DNA of 64,000 bases from Gigaspora margarita (GCA_009809945.1 WTPW01000445.1:355577-419576); one strand, 5' to 3'. Shown: positions 1 to 12,162, counted from the stretch's first letter. Notes: generated by a model not told the origin, from the letters alone. Made by a program: numbers and translations.

Positions 1-464
1 TTTATACAATCTGATCAATGATTGTAATACATATGCAGAGTAAGTACCAAGTTGCTATTGACACTAAAGCCCAATTATATGCTATAACTACTTTTTAATT
101 ATAATTATCACTTTGCTCTGTATAGCCATTAATAACTTGTTATATCCAGATTGATTATAATCAAAATATAGTATATGTGATCAGAAATTTTCGTTATTAT
201 TGCTCAATCATATGACTTTATTTACAGTATGAGGAAAAACATATGGGGATTCCGTTTGCTACTATTTACCAGCTCTATAATATATAGTAGGATAACTAGA
301 TCCTAAATATTTCCAAATTAACCATATGCTTTTATGCAAATTACACTAAGGAACAAAATTTTCCATCCTAAGAATGCCAAGAAAAGATCTAATAGCCGCA
401 AAGAGAATCAGTTAAATTAATTGCATTATGTATAGCGTGAATGTCATTACTTACCTATAGGTCC

Positions 465-1560
465 TTGCACTGCTATTGCAGCCGCAGAGCCTAATCCAAA
501 TATGAGGTCCTTGTACTACTACTGTAGGCGTAGAGCTTGATTCTAACATGAGGTCCTTGTATTGCTATTGTAGCCACGGAGCCTAACAAAAAACTAGAGG
601 TCCTTGTACTGCTATTCTAGTCGTGAAGTCTGAATATAATATGAGGCCCTTGTACTGATATTTAACTACAGGTGCCTAATCAAAACATAAAGACCTTGCA
701 TTACTACTGTAGCCACAGTGCCTATTTACAATATGAGGTCCTTGTGCTGCTATTGCAGCTGCGGAGCCTAATCAAAAACATAAGGTCCTTGCACTACTAC
801 TGTAGCCGTGGAGCCTAATTATAACATAAAGTTCTTGCACTGCCTATCGCAGCTACAATGCCTAATAAAAACAAGATATCCTTGTATTGCTATTGCAGCT
901 ATGAGACTGATCATAACATGAGGTCCTTGCACTGCTGGAGCCTACCCAAAACATGAGTCCTTGCCTAATACCATATGAGGTCCTTGTACTTCTATTACAG
1001 CCACAGAGCCTAATAAAAAACATGAGGTCTTTGCACTGCTATGCAACCACAGAGCAAACCACAACATGGGGCCCTTGTCCTACTACTATAACCATAGAGT
1101 CTAATCCCAACATGAAATCATTGCACTATGATCACAGCCATGGACCCAATAAGAAATATAAGATTCTTGCACTGCTAATCCAGTCGCAAAACCTAATCAA
1201 ATCATGAGGTCCTTGCACTACTATTGTAGCCATGAAGCCTAATTACAGTATGAGGCCATTGCCGCCACAAAGGTAATTATAATAAAGGCCCCTTGCACTA
1301 TTAATATAGTCATAAAGTCTGATCACACTTGCACTATTGTCATAATCATAAAGCCTAATTATCAAATCTTAGTACTACTAATCACAACCATATAATCTAA
1401 CTACTAAGATATAAGCTTTTGTATTGCTATTGCAGCTGTGAAACCTATTACAATATAATGTTCTTGCACTGCTATTGTAGCTGTGATGCTTAATTATCGA
1501 AAGAAGAGGTCTTGCACTATTATTATAGCCACAGAACCTAATAACTAATGTGATGTCCTC
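465..1560 (+). repeat. Minisatellite of about 45-60 bp units
   Basis: About 18-20 diverged units share a core like GAGGTCCTTGCACTGCTATT followed by GCAGCCGTGGAGCCTAAT. Unit length and spacing drift, so this is an old array rather than a recent expansion. The CTGC...GCAG core can form a small hairpin. Short open frames here are translations of the repeat. Confidence 0.85.
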
Positions 1561-1564
1561 ATTA

Positions 1565-1781
1565 GGGTTCCTCAAATTCAAATCAAATCAAATAATGGCT
1601 CAATTTGAATTTGATCAAATCAAATTGACCCTGATTTGAATTTGATTTGACTCAAATATTTGGATTTGAATTTGATTTAAATTTGAATTTTTAATAGTAA
1701 TTTTCAAATCAAATCAAATATTTGTCAAATCAAATCAAATTTGGCCAGATTTGAATTTGATCAAATCAAATTGTGGAACCC
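1565..1781. mobile_element. 217-bp MITE flanked by TA, inserted in the minisatellite
   Basis: The ends are GGGTTCC and GGAACCC, and TA lies directly outside both (1563-1564 and 1782-1783). The interior is almost entirely made of ATTTGAATTTGAT/ATCAAATCAAAT blocks in both orientations, so the whole element folds back on itself. The TA duplication fits Tc1/mariner/pogo-type mobilisation. The element interrupts a minisatellite unit, so it is younger than the array. Confidence 0.75.
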
Positions 1782-2142
1782 TAGTTCTCATACTGCCATT
1801 ATAGCCATTGTCCGAAGGGTGGGAAGAGTAGGATGATAGAGCTAGCCTTCAATACAAGGCAAGCGATAGTGAAAAGAAAGATAACTTTCTTAATTTAACA
1901 AAACACCCTTAAATATCTTTTCCTTTTTCATCTTATTCATAGTATGTAATCCGATTTCAGCAATTATATGCAATTACAATATATACCAGAAAATACCTGC
2001 ATCAAACAAGATACCATAATGACTACAACAATAAACTATCAAATTTCATAAAAGGCTAATTCAACAAATTGAACATGCGATCTAATAAAGTCATCTGATC
2101 TCGCAATAATGATTACCCTGTCACTTTGTTAACAGGTTTCTC

Positions 2143-4741
2143 ATTATTATTGCTCAATCATATGACTTTATTTACAGTATAAGGGAAAACATATAGGGAT
2201 AAAAAGAGGATCATAATACAAAAACAAGTTTCTAAAATGGACTATACCAACCAATTTTCTCTGCTAATTTTGATGATGCCCAACCTTCTCTCATCAAGAC
2301 CTTTTCTGACACTGCTACTACAGCTTGACCCTGGCTATTCACTCACAAAGATCTTGCACTGCTACTGCAATAGCAGAACCTAATTTCTCACAAAAATATA
2401 AGGTTCTTGTACTGCTATTGCAGCTGCAAAAATTAAAACTTTATATAAGGTCCTTGCATTGTTACTACAGCTATGGAATCTAATATTTCACATGAGGCTC
2501 TTGCACTGCTATTGCAGCCGTGAAGCCTATTCCTTTTTCATAACAATACCCAACTCTTTCTGTTCCACCAGCATTATCCATATTAGCAGATTGTTTATAA
2601 TATCTCTCATCAAGATGTTTTCTAACACTGCTACTACAGCTTTACTCTAGCTATTTAATTACAAAGGTTTTTGCGCTGCTACTGCAATAGCAGAACCTAA
2701 TTCCTCACAAAAATATAAGGTACTTGCACTGCTATTGCAGCTGCAATATCTAAAACTTTTATATAAGTCCTTGCATTGTTACTGCAACTATGGAATCTAA
2801 TATTTCACATGAGGTCCTTGCACTGCTATTGCAGCCGTGGAGCCTATTCCTTTTTCATAACAATACCCAACTCTTTCTGTTCCACTAGCATCATCCATAT
2901 CAGCAGATTTTTTATAAAATCTCTCATCAAGACGTTTTCCAACACTGCTACTGCAGCTTGACTCTAGCTATTCACTTACAAAGGTCTTGCACTGCTACTG
3001 CAACAGCAGAACCTAATTTCTCACAAAAATATAAGGTTCTTGCACTGCTATTGCAGCTGCAATACCTAATACTTTTACATAAGGTCCTTGCATTGTTACT
3101 GCAACTGTGGAATCTAATATTTCACATGAGGTCCTTGCACTGCTATTGCAGCCATGGAGCCTATTCCTTTCCATAACAATACCCAACTCTTTCTGTTCCA
3201 TCTATTAGCAGATTTTATAATATCTCTTATCAAAAAATTTTCTAATACTGCTACTGCAGCTTGACTTTAGCTATTCACTCACAAAGGTTCTTGCACTGCC
3301 ACTACAATAGCAGAGCCTAATTTCTCACAAATATATAAGGTTCTTGCACTGCTATTGCAGCTTCAAAGTCTAAAACTTTACATAAGGTCCTTGTATTGTT
3401 GCTGCAGCTGTAGAATCTAATATTTCACATAAGGTCCTTGCACTGCAATTGCAGCTGTGAAGCCTATTCCTTTTTTATAACAACACCAAACTCTTTCTGT
3501 TCTATCAGCATTGCCATATTAGCAGATTTTTATAATATTCAAATGCCTTTCGTTCCTTTTAACTTCTATGCCTTTTTTATAAAAATATCAAACTCTTTTT
3601 GTTCCATCTGCATCACTCAAATCTGCAGATTTTAATAATATTCGAATGCTCTTCTTTCTTGTAACAATATCCAACTTCTCTCATTCCATTAGCATCTCCT
3701 ATATCAGCCAATTTTCCTAACAACATCCATAAATAAGTATTCCATCTATACATCCCATATCCGCAGATTTTTAGTAATATTTAAATGCCTTCTTTATATC
3801 TTTTCTAACTCCTATTCCATTTTCATAACAGCATTCGACATCAAATATTCCATTAGCATATCATTAGCTAACTTTTGTTTCTATATATATCTTTTTATAA
3901 GTACTCAATGGCCATTTGCTATTTTTGAAAACATTTGGAGCAGTGTCAAAGTTGACGTTGCCCCTTTGTGCAAATACTGTTTTTTTTTTGTTACGGTTTT
4001 CCACCAATTGGAGCACCAACTGGATTGATATCTCGATTTTTTGGATTTTCCTATATCTGCAGATTTTTGATAATATTAGAATGTCATTTTTATGTCTTTT
4101 TTAAAACCTATTACATTTTCACAACAATGTCAAGATTTTTGATAACATTTGAATGCCTTCTTTATGTCTATTTCAATTTCTATTCTATTTTAATAACAAT
4201 GCCCAACATTATATATTCCATCAGAATGTCCTATATATCTGCAGATTTTTGATAATATTCAGGTACTTTCTTTGTGTCTTTTTTGACTTTTATCCCATTT
4301 TCATAATAATGTCCAGATTTCCCTATTTTCATAACAATGTTCTATATCTGATAATATTCGAATGCTTTCTGCTATGAAGATGAAACAAGAGATTTTTTCA
4401 CTGTTTTCACAGCTAATTGTTCTTGAATACGATAGAATCAGCCTTCAATACAAGGCGAGCGATAGCGAAAAGAAAGATAACTTTCTTAATTTAACAAAAC
4501 ACCCTTAAATATCTTTTCCTTTTTCGTCTTATCCATAGTATGTAATCCGATTTCAACAATCATATACAATTACAATATACACCAGAAAATATCTGTATCA
4601 AACAAGATACCATAATGACTACAACAATAAACTATCAAATTCCATAAAAGGCTAATTTAACAAATTGAACATGTGATCTAATAAAGTCATCTGATCTCGC
4701 AATAATGATCGCCCTGTCACTTCATTGACAGGCTTCTCAGT
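2143..4741 (+). mobile_element. Helentron-like non-autonomous repeat, copy B
   Basis: It abuts copy A directly and shares the same left end. Its last ~300 bp (4440-4741) match 1830-2142 closely. The 3' hairpin is best preserved here: stem CCTGTCA / TGACAGG with loop CTTCAT at about 4715-4734. The interior differs from copy A because it holds a higher-order repeat and a degenerate T-rich tail. Head-to-tail abutment of two copies is a known habit of rolling-circle elements. Confidence 0.5.
2260..3540 (+). repeat. Higher-order tandem repeat, about 315-bp period, four units
   Basis: Units begin near 2336, 2651, 2969 and 3271 with CACAAAGGTCTTGCACTGCT-like sequence. Each contains four minisatellite cores, then a pyrimidine-rich stretch (CCCAACTCTTTCTGTTCCA) and TCTCTCATCAAGA. 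The recurring open frames of 60-70 codons in it are repeat translations. From 3540 to 4380 a looser array with AGATTTTTGATAATATTCGAATG-like blocks continues. Confidence 0.85.
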
Positions 4742-4789
4742 GAAGATCATTCAAAATGTTTATCTGAAAATAAGCACACCTACATATTG

Positions 4790-6003
4790 GGAAAGTGTGC
4801 TTATTTTTGGCGATTTATAGTATTTATTATTATACATTATATATTAAACATTTTAATCAATATTATATATTTTATTATATATTATTATACATTCTTTATA
4901 AAAAAATGAAATCAAAAAAAATAAAAAAATGAAACTAAAACTGAAAAACACAATATTGTCTTTACTTTCGCACTTTATTGCATATAATTCTATAAAAAAA
5001 TCTAGCCCTATATGTTTTGTTATGCTCTTTTTTCTAAATACTAGTACTTTTTAAAAATAGTAGAGAAATAAAAAATAAAAAAACATTTCTTAGAAGTGTT
5101 GGTGTTCTTGCAAATTGCCAGAAAAATCTAGTATGTTTCTGCAAAGTGACAGAGAAATTAGTGTTGGTGTTCTTGTAAAGTGCATAAAATAATGTGCAGA
5201 GATGTATTATTTTGCTAAAGAAGTTAGAAATAAATAATAAATAAAAATTAAAAAATAAGTAAAAAAAAACAATCAAAAAAAATATAAGCAAACTGAATAA
5301 AAAAATGAAAGAACTCCCAAATTTCTATTTTTCTAAAGCAAGAGTTTATGTTCTTGCAAATTCAGAAATTGTCAAATCCAGGTTAATGTTTGCAAAATGC
5401 CAAAAAAGTCTAGGTTGTTTTCTTGCAAAGTGTTCTTACAAAGTGGCAAAATAAAATAAATTAAATAAAAAAGTAGATTAAGCAAAACCTTGTGAAAACA
5501 TGCAAAAACTTGTGAAACTTGCACTTAACTAAATCAGTTGTGTTTTTGCAAAGTGTCAAAAGTCTGAGTTGACTTGCAAAGACAAATTGATATTTCTGCA
5601 AAGTGCTGAAAAGTTGTTGGTTTTTTTGTAAAGCAGCAGAGAAGTTATGTTGGTGTTCTTGTAAAGTACCAAAATAAAAAAATATTAAAAAAATAAAAAA
5701 GAGAAAAAAAAATTAAAAAAATAAAAAAGAGAAAAAAAAATAAAAAATAAAAGATTACAAAAAATCTAAGTTGATCTTGTAATACAGAACTTTGTAAATT
5801 AATTTTGAATATAATCAAACTATTTCGAAATATTAATCCAAGTAGGTTGTACAAAGGTTTTAAGATTTAATTTACTAATAATATTAAGTTATAGTATGTA
5901 GATCATGGTTAATTTTGGTAGAGATGCTTATTTTTAGATATTAATAATTATTACAAGGGTGTTTATTTTTGGGGGTGCTTATTTTCAGCGATTTATGGTA
6001 CTT
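4790..6003. repeat. AT-rich dispersed repeat (related to 55260-56540)
   Basis: The region is bounded by two direct copies of a GTGCTTATTTTNNGCGATTTAT motif (about 4796 and 5967). The interior has many TTCTTGCAAAGTG-type phrases. The same phrases occur in reverse complement at 55260-56540, including a segment near 4965-5010 matching the GGGCTAGTTTTTT...TATGCGA segments near 55960 and 56270. No coding signal is visible; frames here are low-complexity. I cannot name the family. Confidence 0.55.
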
Positions 6004-6180
6004 GTATTTCCTTCTGCTATTGAGAAACATATAACAATTTTGCAACTTTTATCTTTTTTTTGCATTTGTTCTATTATTTCTTTAACAACTAAGCTATTAT
6101 CCTAATAGGCCAACCTTTAACCAATAACTGTAGTTCTAGCAGGTCATACTGTTCAGTATTCTTGATTTAATAAATTATAT

Positions 6181-6797
6181 GGGCCAGTGCAAAAAGATTT
6201 GTACCTCAAATAGCTCTGATTAAAATATTTTTTGTACAAATTAATTTTTAATTTTTTTAATTTAATATACTTATTAGGTTACTGGATTAATAAAAATAAA
6301 AAAATTTTGATTATTTTATTAATAAAATAAAAAAATTTACTAATAGTAACTTTTTTAAAAAATATTTACTATATAATTTACTATAGTAATTTATATATAT
6401 GCATATATAGTAAAAAAATCAAATTATCTCACTTTAAAGCTTAATTTCTTCACAACCAGTGATTCAATTTTGCTCAAACTTCAACCATATCTTTATTATA
6501 TGCACATTAATGCATTTGTGTATACATGCTTATAGAACTGCATATTAATTGCAAAATTATTTAAAATATTTTTTTTTAAAAAAAAATTTTGCTTTTTTTT
6601 CTAATATAGTGAATTGTACATGCTTAATTATTTAAATAAAACAATGTTAAAACAATAAAAATAATATAATAAGTTAGATTAAAACCTATTTTATTTGATA
6701 CTAAAAAATTTTTAATAATTAATCAAGAAAATAAAAAATTTTTCTTAGTATCAAAATTATAAAATTTTTTTGCCATACAAATCTTTCTGCACCGGGC
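6181..6797. mobile_element. 617-bp inverted-repeat element, no coding capacity
   Basis: The left end GGGCCAGTGCAAAAAGATTT and the reverse complement of the right end AGCCCGGTGCAGAAAGATTT match over about 23 bp with few differences. The interior is A/T-rich with poly-T and no frame. TIRs of the form C(A/G)GTGCA(A/G)AAAG resemble Tc1/mariner ends, but a clean TA duplication is not obvious. Confidence 0.6.
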
Positions 6798-6945
6798 TAT
6801 AATTATTATATGGGTTGTAGAAAATAATTAAATTTATATGGGTTAGGCTATCATATGGCCTTTAGCCATATGATATATGTTAGCCCATATGATTTGTTAT
6901 TTATACAACCCCATACAATAACTATTATTGTATAGGCCTAATATA
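6798..6945. repeat. Fold-back sequence with TATGGGTTGTA inverted ends
   Basis: ATTATATGGGTTGTAG near 6803 is inverted at about 6896-6920 (ACAACCCCATACAATAA). Inside are nested CATATGGC/GCCATATG palindromes. A related CCCATACAATAACTAT recurs near 8043, so the element may be larger. Confidence 0.4.
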
Positions 6946-7283
6946 AAAACCTGTGTATTATCTTCATCTCAATAAAAAACTATTTTAATATTATTGTCAT
7001 GAAATATTAAATATACACATTAGAAACAGTATAAATAAAAAAGAATCTATCTATAAATTAAATTATTAATTCTTTTATGCAAAATATCAAACAATTAATC
7101 ACAGTTTAACATAAACCTAATAATATAAAATCTCATTTATAAGAATTTTTTTAAAAAAAAATGAAGAAATAAATCTAATCTAAAAGCAAAAATATAATTA
7201 TGTATAGCCTTATCCAAAAGTCTTAAAGATAGTAAAAATTTAATAACATAACCTTGTTTAGTGAAAATTATATAAAGAAGTAA

Positions 7284-7451
7284 GGGAAGTGCTGTTTATT
7301 ATGTAATTTATTTTTATTAGAGGGTCATACCCCCTCCCCCCCTGTGATCGAATTAGCAGCCAATAATAATTCATATATATAATATATAGACGTGATAGAC
7401 TGCTAACCCCCCCTCCCCCCTCTTAAAATTACGTAATAAATGGCACTTCCC
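7284..7451. mobile_element. 168-bp MITE with 3-bp TAA duplication (PIF/Harbinger-like)
   Basis: GGGAAGTGCTGTTTATTATG is matched by the inverted right end (GGGAAGTGCCATTTATTACG read on the minus strand). TAA flanks both sides (7281-7283 and 7452-7454). The interior holds two opposed C-runs (CCCCCTCCCCCC, about 7330 and 7408). A 3-bp TAA/TTA duplication is typical of PIF/Harbinger MITEs. Confidence 0.7.
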
Positions 7452-7454
7452 TAA

Positions 7455-8720
7455 AACAAAATAATATATGACTTAGTATAATTAGAATTTAAAAAATAAA
7501 AATTTAATAACATGCAATCTGCCCAAAAAAAATTAATAAAAATACAAATTTGTCTAATAAAGAATTTAAAGAAAGTAAAGCTTAAAGTTGAAGATCTAAT
7601 AATATATGACTTGTCCAATAAAAATTTCAAAAAAAGGACAAAAATCCAATAAATAAAGAATTTTAAAGAAAGTCAAATAATTTATAACTTGTCCAATAAA
7701 AATTTTTTAAAAAAAAACAAAATCAAATAATATGCATTCTATCTAATAAGAATTTAAAGAATCAAAGTCCAAATAATGCCTAATTGATCGATCCAAGACA
7801 ATTTTGAAAATAGCAAGAACACTTTTAAATTTGATAAAAATATAAAATTGTTCTGATTTAATTATTTTATTTTTATTATTAAAGTGTTGGTCTTTACATT
7901 TTTAAAAATGTTAAAACATTTGTGTCATTAGGTCTTTTATAAACTTTTAATAAATAATATTAGCATTAATTTGTTTTCTAATTTAGTTATCTTTGAACAT
8001 GTTCCAATAAATAAATAAATAAAGCATAGGTTGTTACATAAGACCCATACAATAACTATAATATACTGATTATATATATTATACTTTTATCATCTAATCA
8101 GAATACTAATAGCCAAAATTATCTCATACTCATGGATAATAGATAATTTGTAACTTGAACTTAAATATCAAGATAGTAAATTATGATAAAAATTGTAACT
8201 ATTAATTTATTACAATTGCAAATAAGTTTTGTAACAAAATTTTTAATATTAGAAATTATGACAGTTAATTCTAATCCAAACTAACTACTACATACTATAT
8301 TATTGCAATAGCTAGTATACAGAATTATGATAGAAATCATGACTGTAATTTTAATACAAACTGACTCAACTATATGTTGTAATAGCAAATAAATTTTATA
8401 CTAGAATTACTTAGATTATTAGATTCATTCTAATAAAATACAGAAACCAAGGCTTGATTAGGAGTGAAAAAAAAGAGAAATTAATTTACTTAAATAGGTA
8501 AAAGAATTGGGATAGAGTATAGTTTTAGATTGAGAAAGAGAATTTTTATAAGTGCAGAAAATAATTGTAGAACAAAATACACTATATAGAAGGTTTTTAG
8601 AATTCAAAGCAGCTAGTAAAATTTCTTCACATTTATAATATAAGGATATGGTCTGATATGAAAAGCTCCTGTCCATGAGTTTTTTTTATTTTATTTATTA
8701 TTAGGATTAGTATTATTTGT
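7455..8720. other. AT-rich intergenic DNA, nothing recognised
   Basis: Low-complexity AT-rich sequence with repeated phrases such as TCTAATAAGAATTTAAAGAA and TTGTCCAATAAAAATTT. No frame with coding character and no RNA gene was seen. Confidence 0.5.
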
Positions 8721-8723
8721 ATA

Positions 8724-8850
8724 CAGTCGACTCTCTCTATACCAAACTGCATGTTCTGGGGGTTTTTGTTCAGTATAGAGTGAGTTCGCTTTATAAAGTT
8801 CGCTTTCTATACCGAACAGTTCGGTATATATAGCTAACCAATAAAATTAT
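8724..8850. mobile_element. pogo/Tigger-type terminal inverted repeat (left end)
   Basis: CAGTCGACTCTCTCTATACC directly follows a TA. This is the form of pogo/Tigger ends. The downstream TTCGGTATA and GAGTTCGCTTTATAAAGTTCGC phrases look subterminal. The only matching opposite end in the window is at 52754, on the far side of the Polinton-like element; the transposase at 9128-10821 lies just inside this end. Confidence 0.7.
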
Positions 8851-8984
8851 ATGCACGTGATCAAGAATCACAAATTTTTTTTTTATATAACAAAAGATTT
8901 ATTCAACGTTAAAAACTATAAAAGTATATATCGATATACTGTACACAATTTAAATTACTAAACTAATAAAAAAAAAAGGTATAT

Positions 8985-9022
8985 ACATACGTACATACGT
9001 ACGCACGTACACATATACATAA
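8985..9022. repeat. ACGT-rich simple repeat
   Basis: Runs of TACGTACG/CATACGTACGCACGTACACATATACA; a short microsatellite downstream of the transposase remnant. Confidence 0.8.
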
Positions 9023-9127
9023 TTCAAAAAAAAAAAAATTTCTATTGAAAATAGCAATAGAGATCAACTTGTTTGAGATTTTTTACAATATTTAACCGAA
9101 CCCGTTTGTGTAATTTTCTTAAAATCT

Positions 9128-10821
9128 TTACTTCTTCTTCAACACTGCCAAACCCTGGACCTTGTTCGTATAAAACCTTAGAGTTGTATTTATGCAAATT
9201 TCTGCCTCTGTGTCACTAACTTTCTCTTGTTCAATAAATTCTTCTTTTTCTTCCTCACTTTCCTCCGTATTTTTACTTTCAACAATCTCCAAAATTTCTT
9301 CTTCGGTAAGCCCGCCTTTAATCTCATTATCTTCAGCATGGATATATTCGTATGCGGTAAGAGAATCGTCTGTTGATAAGCAACCAATTGGTTCTGCAAG
9401 TCTTGTTTCATCATCCATGTCACTAAAAGTTTTTTTTTTAAAAAAAGTTTATGATACGGTAATTATCGACTTATCAAGTTAAAAATAGCAAACGCTTTAA
9501 GCCTCTAAATACAGAGGTGTGAATATAATGCCGTAACTTGTTATTATAATAAGTTACAGACTTTTCTGTAATTTATTATAATTATAACAGGTTATGCCAT
9601 TATTCTTACGCCTCTAATTCTACCATTACTAATTACCTGTCCTGATCATCAACAAGTTTCTTCAGGGTCATTATACGGAAGAATACCAGTTATTTTTTAG
9701 CAATTTCTAATAGTATTTGGTGATACCATAGACCACGCTTTAGCCACATTCATTATTGCAACATAAATATTGTACGGGACTACTTCATTTACTGTTCTGT
9801 TTTGCTTACTATCATATGCACTAATTTGGTTTTGAACAAAAAGGCTTTTATAGTGGCATTTGAATGAATTGATAATTCCTGCATCGCAGGGTTGGAGAAT
9901 CGAGGTTGCATTTGCCAGAAGAAATTCTACTCGCAAACAGTCTAGTTTTGCCTTCGTATCATCAAGAACAATATGCACTGGTGCATTATCGATTAAAAGT
10001 ATGATTTTTCGATTGCTTAATTTCATTCGGTCGTTAAGCTTAAGGAGGAGTTCATTAAAGATATTAAATTGCATCCAAGCTTTTTTGTTCCAGTAATAGT
10101 AAACAGGAAGATTAGTACGGTTAATATTTCGTAAGGGACGTGGTGTTTTATTAGTATGAATAAAGGCAAGTTTCATTTTTTCAGTTCCACTTGCATTCAT
10201 AGCACATAAAATTGATACACGTGACTTTTCTTTTTTGTGCCCTGCTAATCTTGAATGAGCCAAAGTACGTGAAGGTCTCATTTTTCAGTAAAGTCCAGTC
10301 TCATCAGCATTCCAAATATCATTAAAGTCATAGAATCGAAGTAATTCTTGTAAGGCAAGTCAGTCATTTTCTATTTGCTCTATAGGAGGTGCACTTGCAG
10401 ATTCACCTTCTTTTTTAAATTGGCAAAGCCCATGACGTTTTTTGAAACCAGTAAGCCAACCATCAGATTGGTGAAAATCATCAATAAGAAAATGATTTGC
10501 AAAAAACTTTGCCTTGGTTTTAAGAATATGACTGTCAATATCCTGACCACTATTAAGTGCATTGTCTACCCAAAGACCAAGGGCTTCTTCAAGATTTGGC
10601 CATTTTGGTCCGCAAAATTTTTTTATTTCACCTTCTTCTTCAGTTGTAATAGCTAACCAACGGTCTTTTTCCTTTAGAATATCCGTAATTGTAGACTTTC
10701 TGACCTGATAATTTGTTGCAAGATCTACATTTTTAATATTTGGATTTATTTCCTTCATTTGACAAATTTCATGTTTTTGTACTGCGGAAAGAATTACTCG
10801 TTGTTTGGGTTTGGTTAACAT
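9128..10821 (-). pseudogene. pogo/Tigger-family DDE transposase, decayed
   Basis: Cuts and pastes its transposon in the nucleus. Reading from ATG at 10821: an N-terminal CENP-B/Psq-like helix-turn-helix (about residues 1-55, with VRKSTITDILKEKD), a second CENP-B/Tc5 helix-turn-helix (about 70-140, ending LTGFKKRHGL), then a DDE catalytic region with NADETGL, LLIDNAPVH and LQPCDAGII carrying the three acidic residues. The 9128-9418 part is the acidic tail (EIKGGLTEEEILEIV). The frame is interrupted by TGA near 10360 and 10282 and by TAA at 9697, and the tail is displaced by a MITE at 9512-9615, so it cannot be active as is. Both TGA codons fall where family members usually have Trp. Confidence 0.85.
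9512..9615. mobile_element. 104-bp hairpin MITE inside the transposase remnant
   Basis: AGAGGTGTGAATATAATGCC at the left is mirrored by the right end (AGAGGCGTAAGAATAATGGC on the minus strand). The two arms meet at TCTGTAA/TTACAGA near 9560, so nearly the whole element is one hairpin. It separates the catalytic part of the pogo transposase from its acidic tail. A possible GTAA...TTAG pair surrounds it, so it might have been tolerated as an intron; that is speculation. Confidence 0.65.
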
Positions 10822-11055
10822 AATGCCAGGTGAATTACGAATAGCTTGTAATTACTAGCTTTTTATACAAAATACAACGAATAATTTCTAATAATCTAAT
10901 TTACGAATTTATGAACTTATACAGATAATATTGTTATCTTCAAATTGCATTCATACACCATTCGAAATTATATACTTGCGCATTATTTCATGCTATATGC
11001 ATGTGCATATGAATAAGCATAGATAATGCAACATGCAAAAGCTGTAGTTTTTTTT

Positions 11056-11204
11056 TGTTTGGTATGTCAGGGTGTAATTCAGGTTTGCATGATAAGAGCA
11101 TATTCCTGCATTGCTATAATTGGAAAATTTACTTTAAATTTGCAATGCAGGGATATGCTATCATTATGCAAACCTGAATTACACTCTACACACTAAACAA
11201 GGTA
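11056..11204. mobile_element. About 149-bp hairpin MITE
   Basis: GTGTAATTCAGGTTTGCATG is repeated inverted (about 11155-11187). The match extends outward to TTGTTTGGT / ACTAAACAA and inward to CCTGCATTGC / GCAATGCAGG. No target duplication is clear. No coding capacity. Confidence 0.7.
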
Positions 11205-11840
11205 GAGAAGTCATTAAAAATTGAAAAAAAACAACTGCTATAAAAGCCAAACAACTTACGCTATATACTGGAAATAGAGTGGGCATGTATTTTTATTTTT
11301 TTTATTCAAAACAAAAAAAAAACGCAGAATTATCGAGGCTGATTTTGTCTTAACTATAGATGGGTAATCCAAATTTTAAAAAGAGATTACAATAATAGCA
11401 TTTGATTATTTTTTTAGATTTCTTTCTTTCAACTGTTTAATAAAGAAGAATCTGAAAAGATAATCAAGGCGTCAAGAAGCTCAACTTTTGGGGATTATGA
11501 AAGATAAGCTTTATTATTACTAAACTAATCTGTTTTTGGTTTTTTAGAGATCTTTTTTTACTACTAATTATTTTAAATTACAATATGTAAGTTTCTTGAT
11601 TTACATATTTTTAGAAATTCTTACCTTACTAATACTATATGCCACTGCTTACAGTATCTCCAAAAACCAATTTGTTTCCTTGTATAAGACTCGGGGTTGA
11701 TTTACTACTTTCAATATGATATATCATCCAGATGCTCTTCGCATAGTACCCGTCAATTTTAAAAATGGAGTTCTTTAATAAGACCCCAGTTAATAGATCC
11801 AAAACTTTAGAGCATTGGTATAATGATTATATGCCAACTA

Positions 11841-11987
11841 GGGATATAAACCAAACTATTTGGGACGTTCCAAATTATGTGATGACTAGTATCACATTAG
11901 GTATTTACTGTGCTATTACTATTGCTAAAACTGTGATACTATTTATCACACAGTTTGGAACATCCCAAAAAGTTTGGTTTGCATCGC
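11841..11987. mobile_element. 147-bp Tc1/mariner-type MITE with TA duplication
   Basis: Inverted ends share AAACCAAACT and TTTGGGA(C/T)GTTCCAAA and run inward to GTGAT...ATCAC. TA lies immediately outside (11839-11840 and 11988-11989). An open frame at 11765-11995 runs across it and is a by-product of the inverted repeat. Confidence 0.75.
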
Positions 11988-12114
11988 TAATGTAACGTAA
12001 TTTTTGATATGGGCAAAATTAGGACAAATAAAACTTCATGCTTTTAGATTAGGGACAGGATCTTTTAATTAGGTTTGAGTCGGTAATAAAATTTTATAAC
12101 ACGTAGTGAATGTG

Positions 12115-12162
12115 GCTGATCAAAATTTATCGGCTAAGCTTAGCTGATAAATTTTGGTCAGC
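12115..12162. repeat. 48-bp near-perfect palindrome
   Basis: GCTGATCAAAATTTATC is inverted across a GGCTAAGCTTAGCT centre. It lies in a wider fold-back region (about 12060-12200) and shares GGCTAAGC and ATAACACGTA words with the palindrome near 14057, suggesting one fold-back family. Confidence 0.7.

Larger units (their letters stand above)
193..2142 (+). mobile_element. Helentron-like non-autonomous repeat (HINE-like), copy A
   Basis: The left end carries GCTCAATCATATGACTTTAT. Near the right end is its imperfect inverted copy, AAAGTCATCTGATCTCGCAA (about 2090-2110), followed by a short stem-loop (CCTGT...ACAGG, about 2117-2136) and a terminal CTCA. Between them lies a minisatellite. The order subterminal inverted repeat, internal tandem repeats, second subterminal repeat, 3' stem-loop is known for Helentron-derived HINE/DINE-1 elements. 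Two further copies (2143-4741 and about 31757-32630) share both ends. There is no coding capacity. The family assignment is inference; the repeat structure is seen directly. Confidence 0.5.

Noticed and set aside
465-1560. Possible CRISPR-like array
   Set aside because: The spacers are not unique, the units drift in length and sequence, and the setting is eukaryotic. It is a minisatellite.
953-3635. Several open frames of 60-85 codons
   Set aside because: They are translations of the minisatellite and its higher-order repeat; the same peptide phrases recur with each unit.
5034-5854. Phe/Leu-rich minus-strand frames
   Set aside because: Poly-A/poly-T low-complexity DNA; no coding periodicity or domain.
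11765-11995. 76-codon plus-strand frame
   Set aside because: Most of it spans a 147-bp inverted-repeat MITE; no similarity to known proteins.
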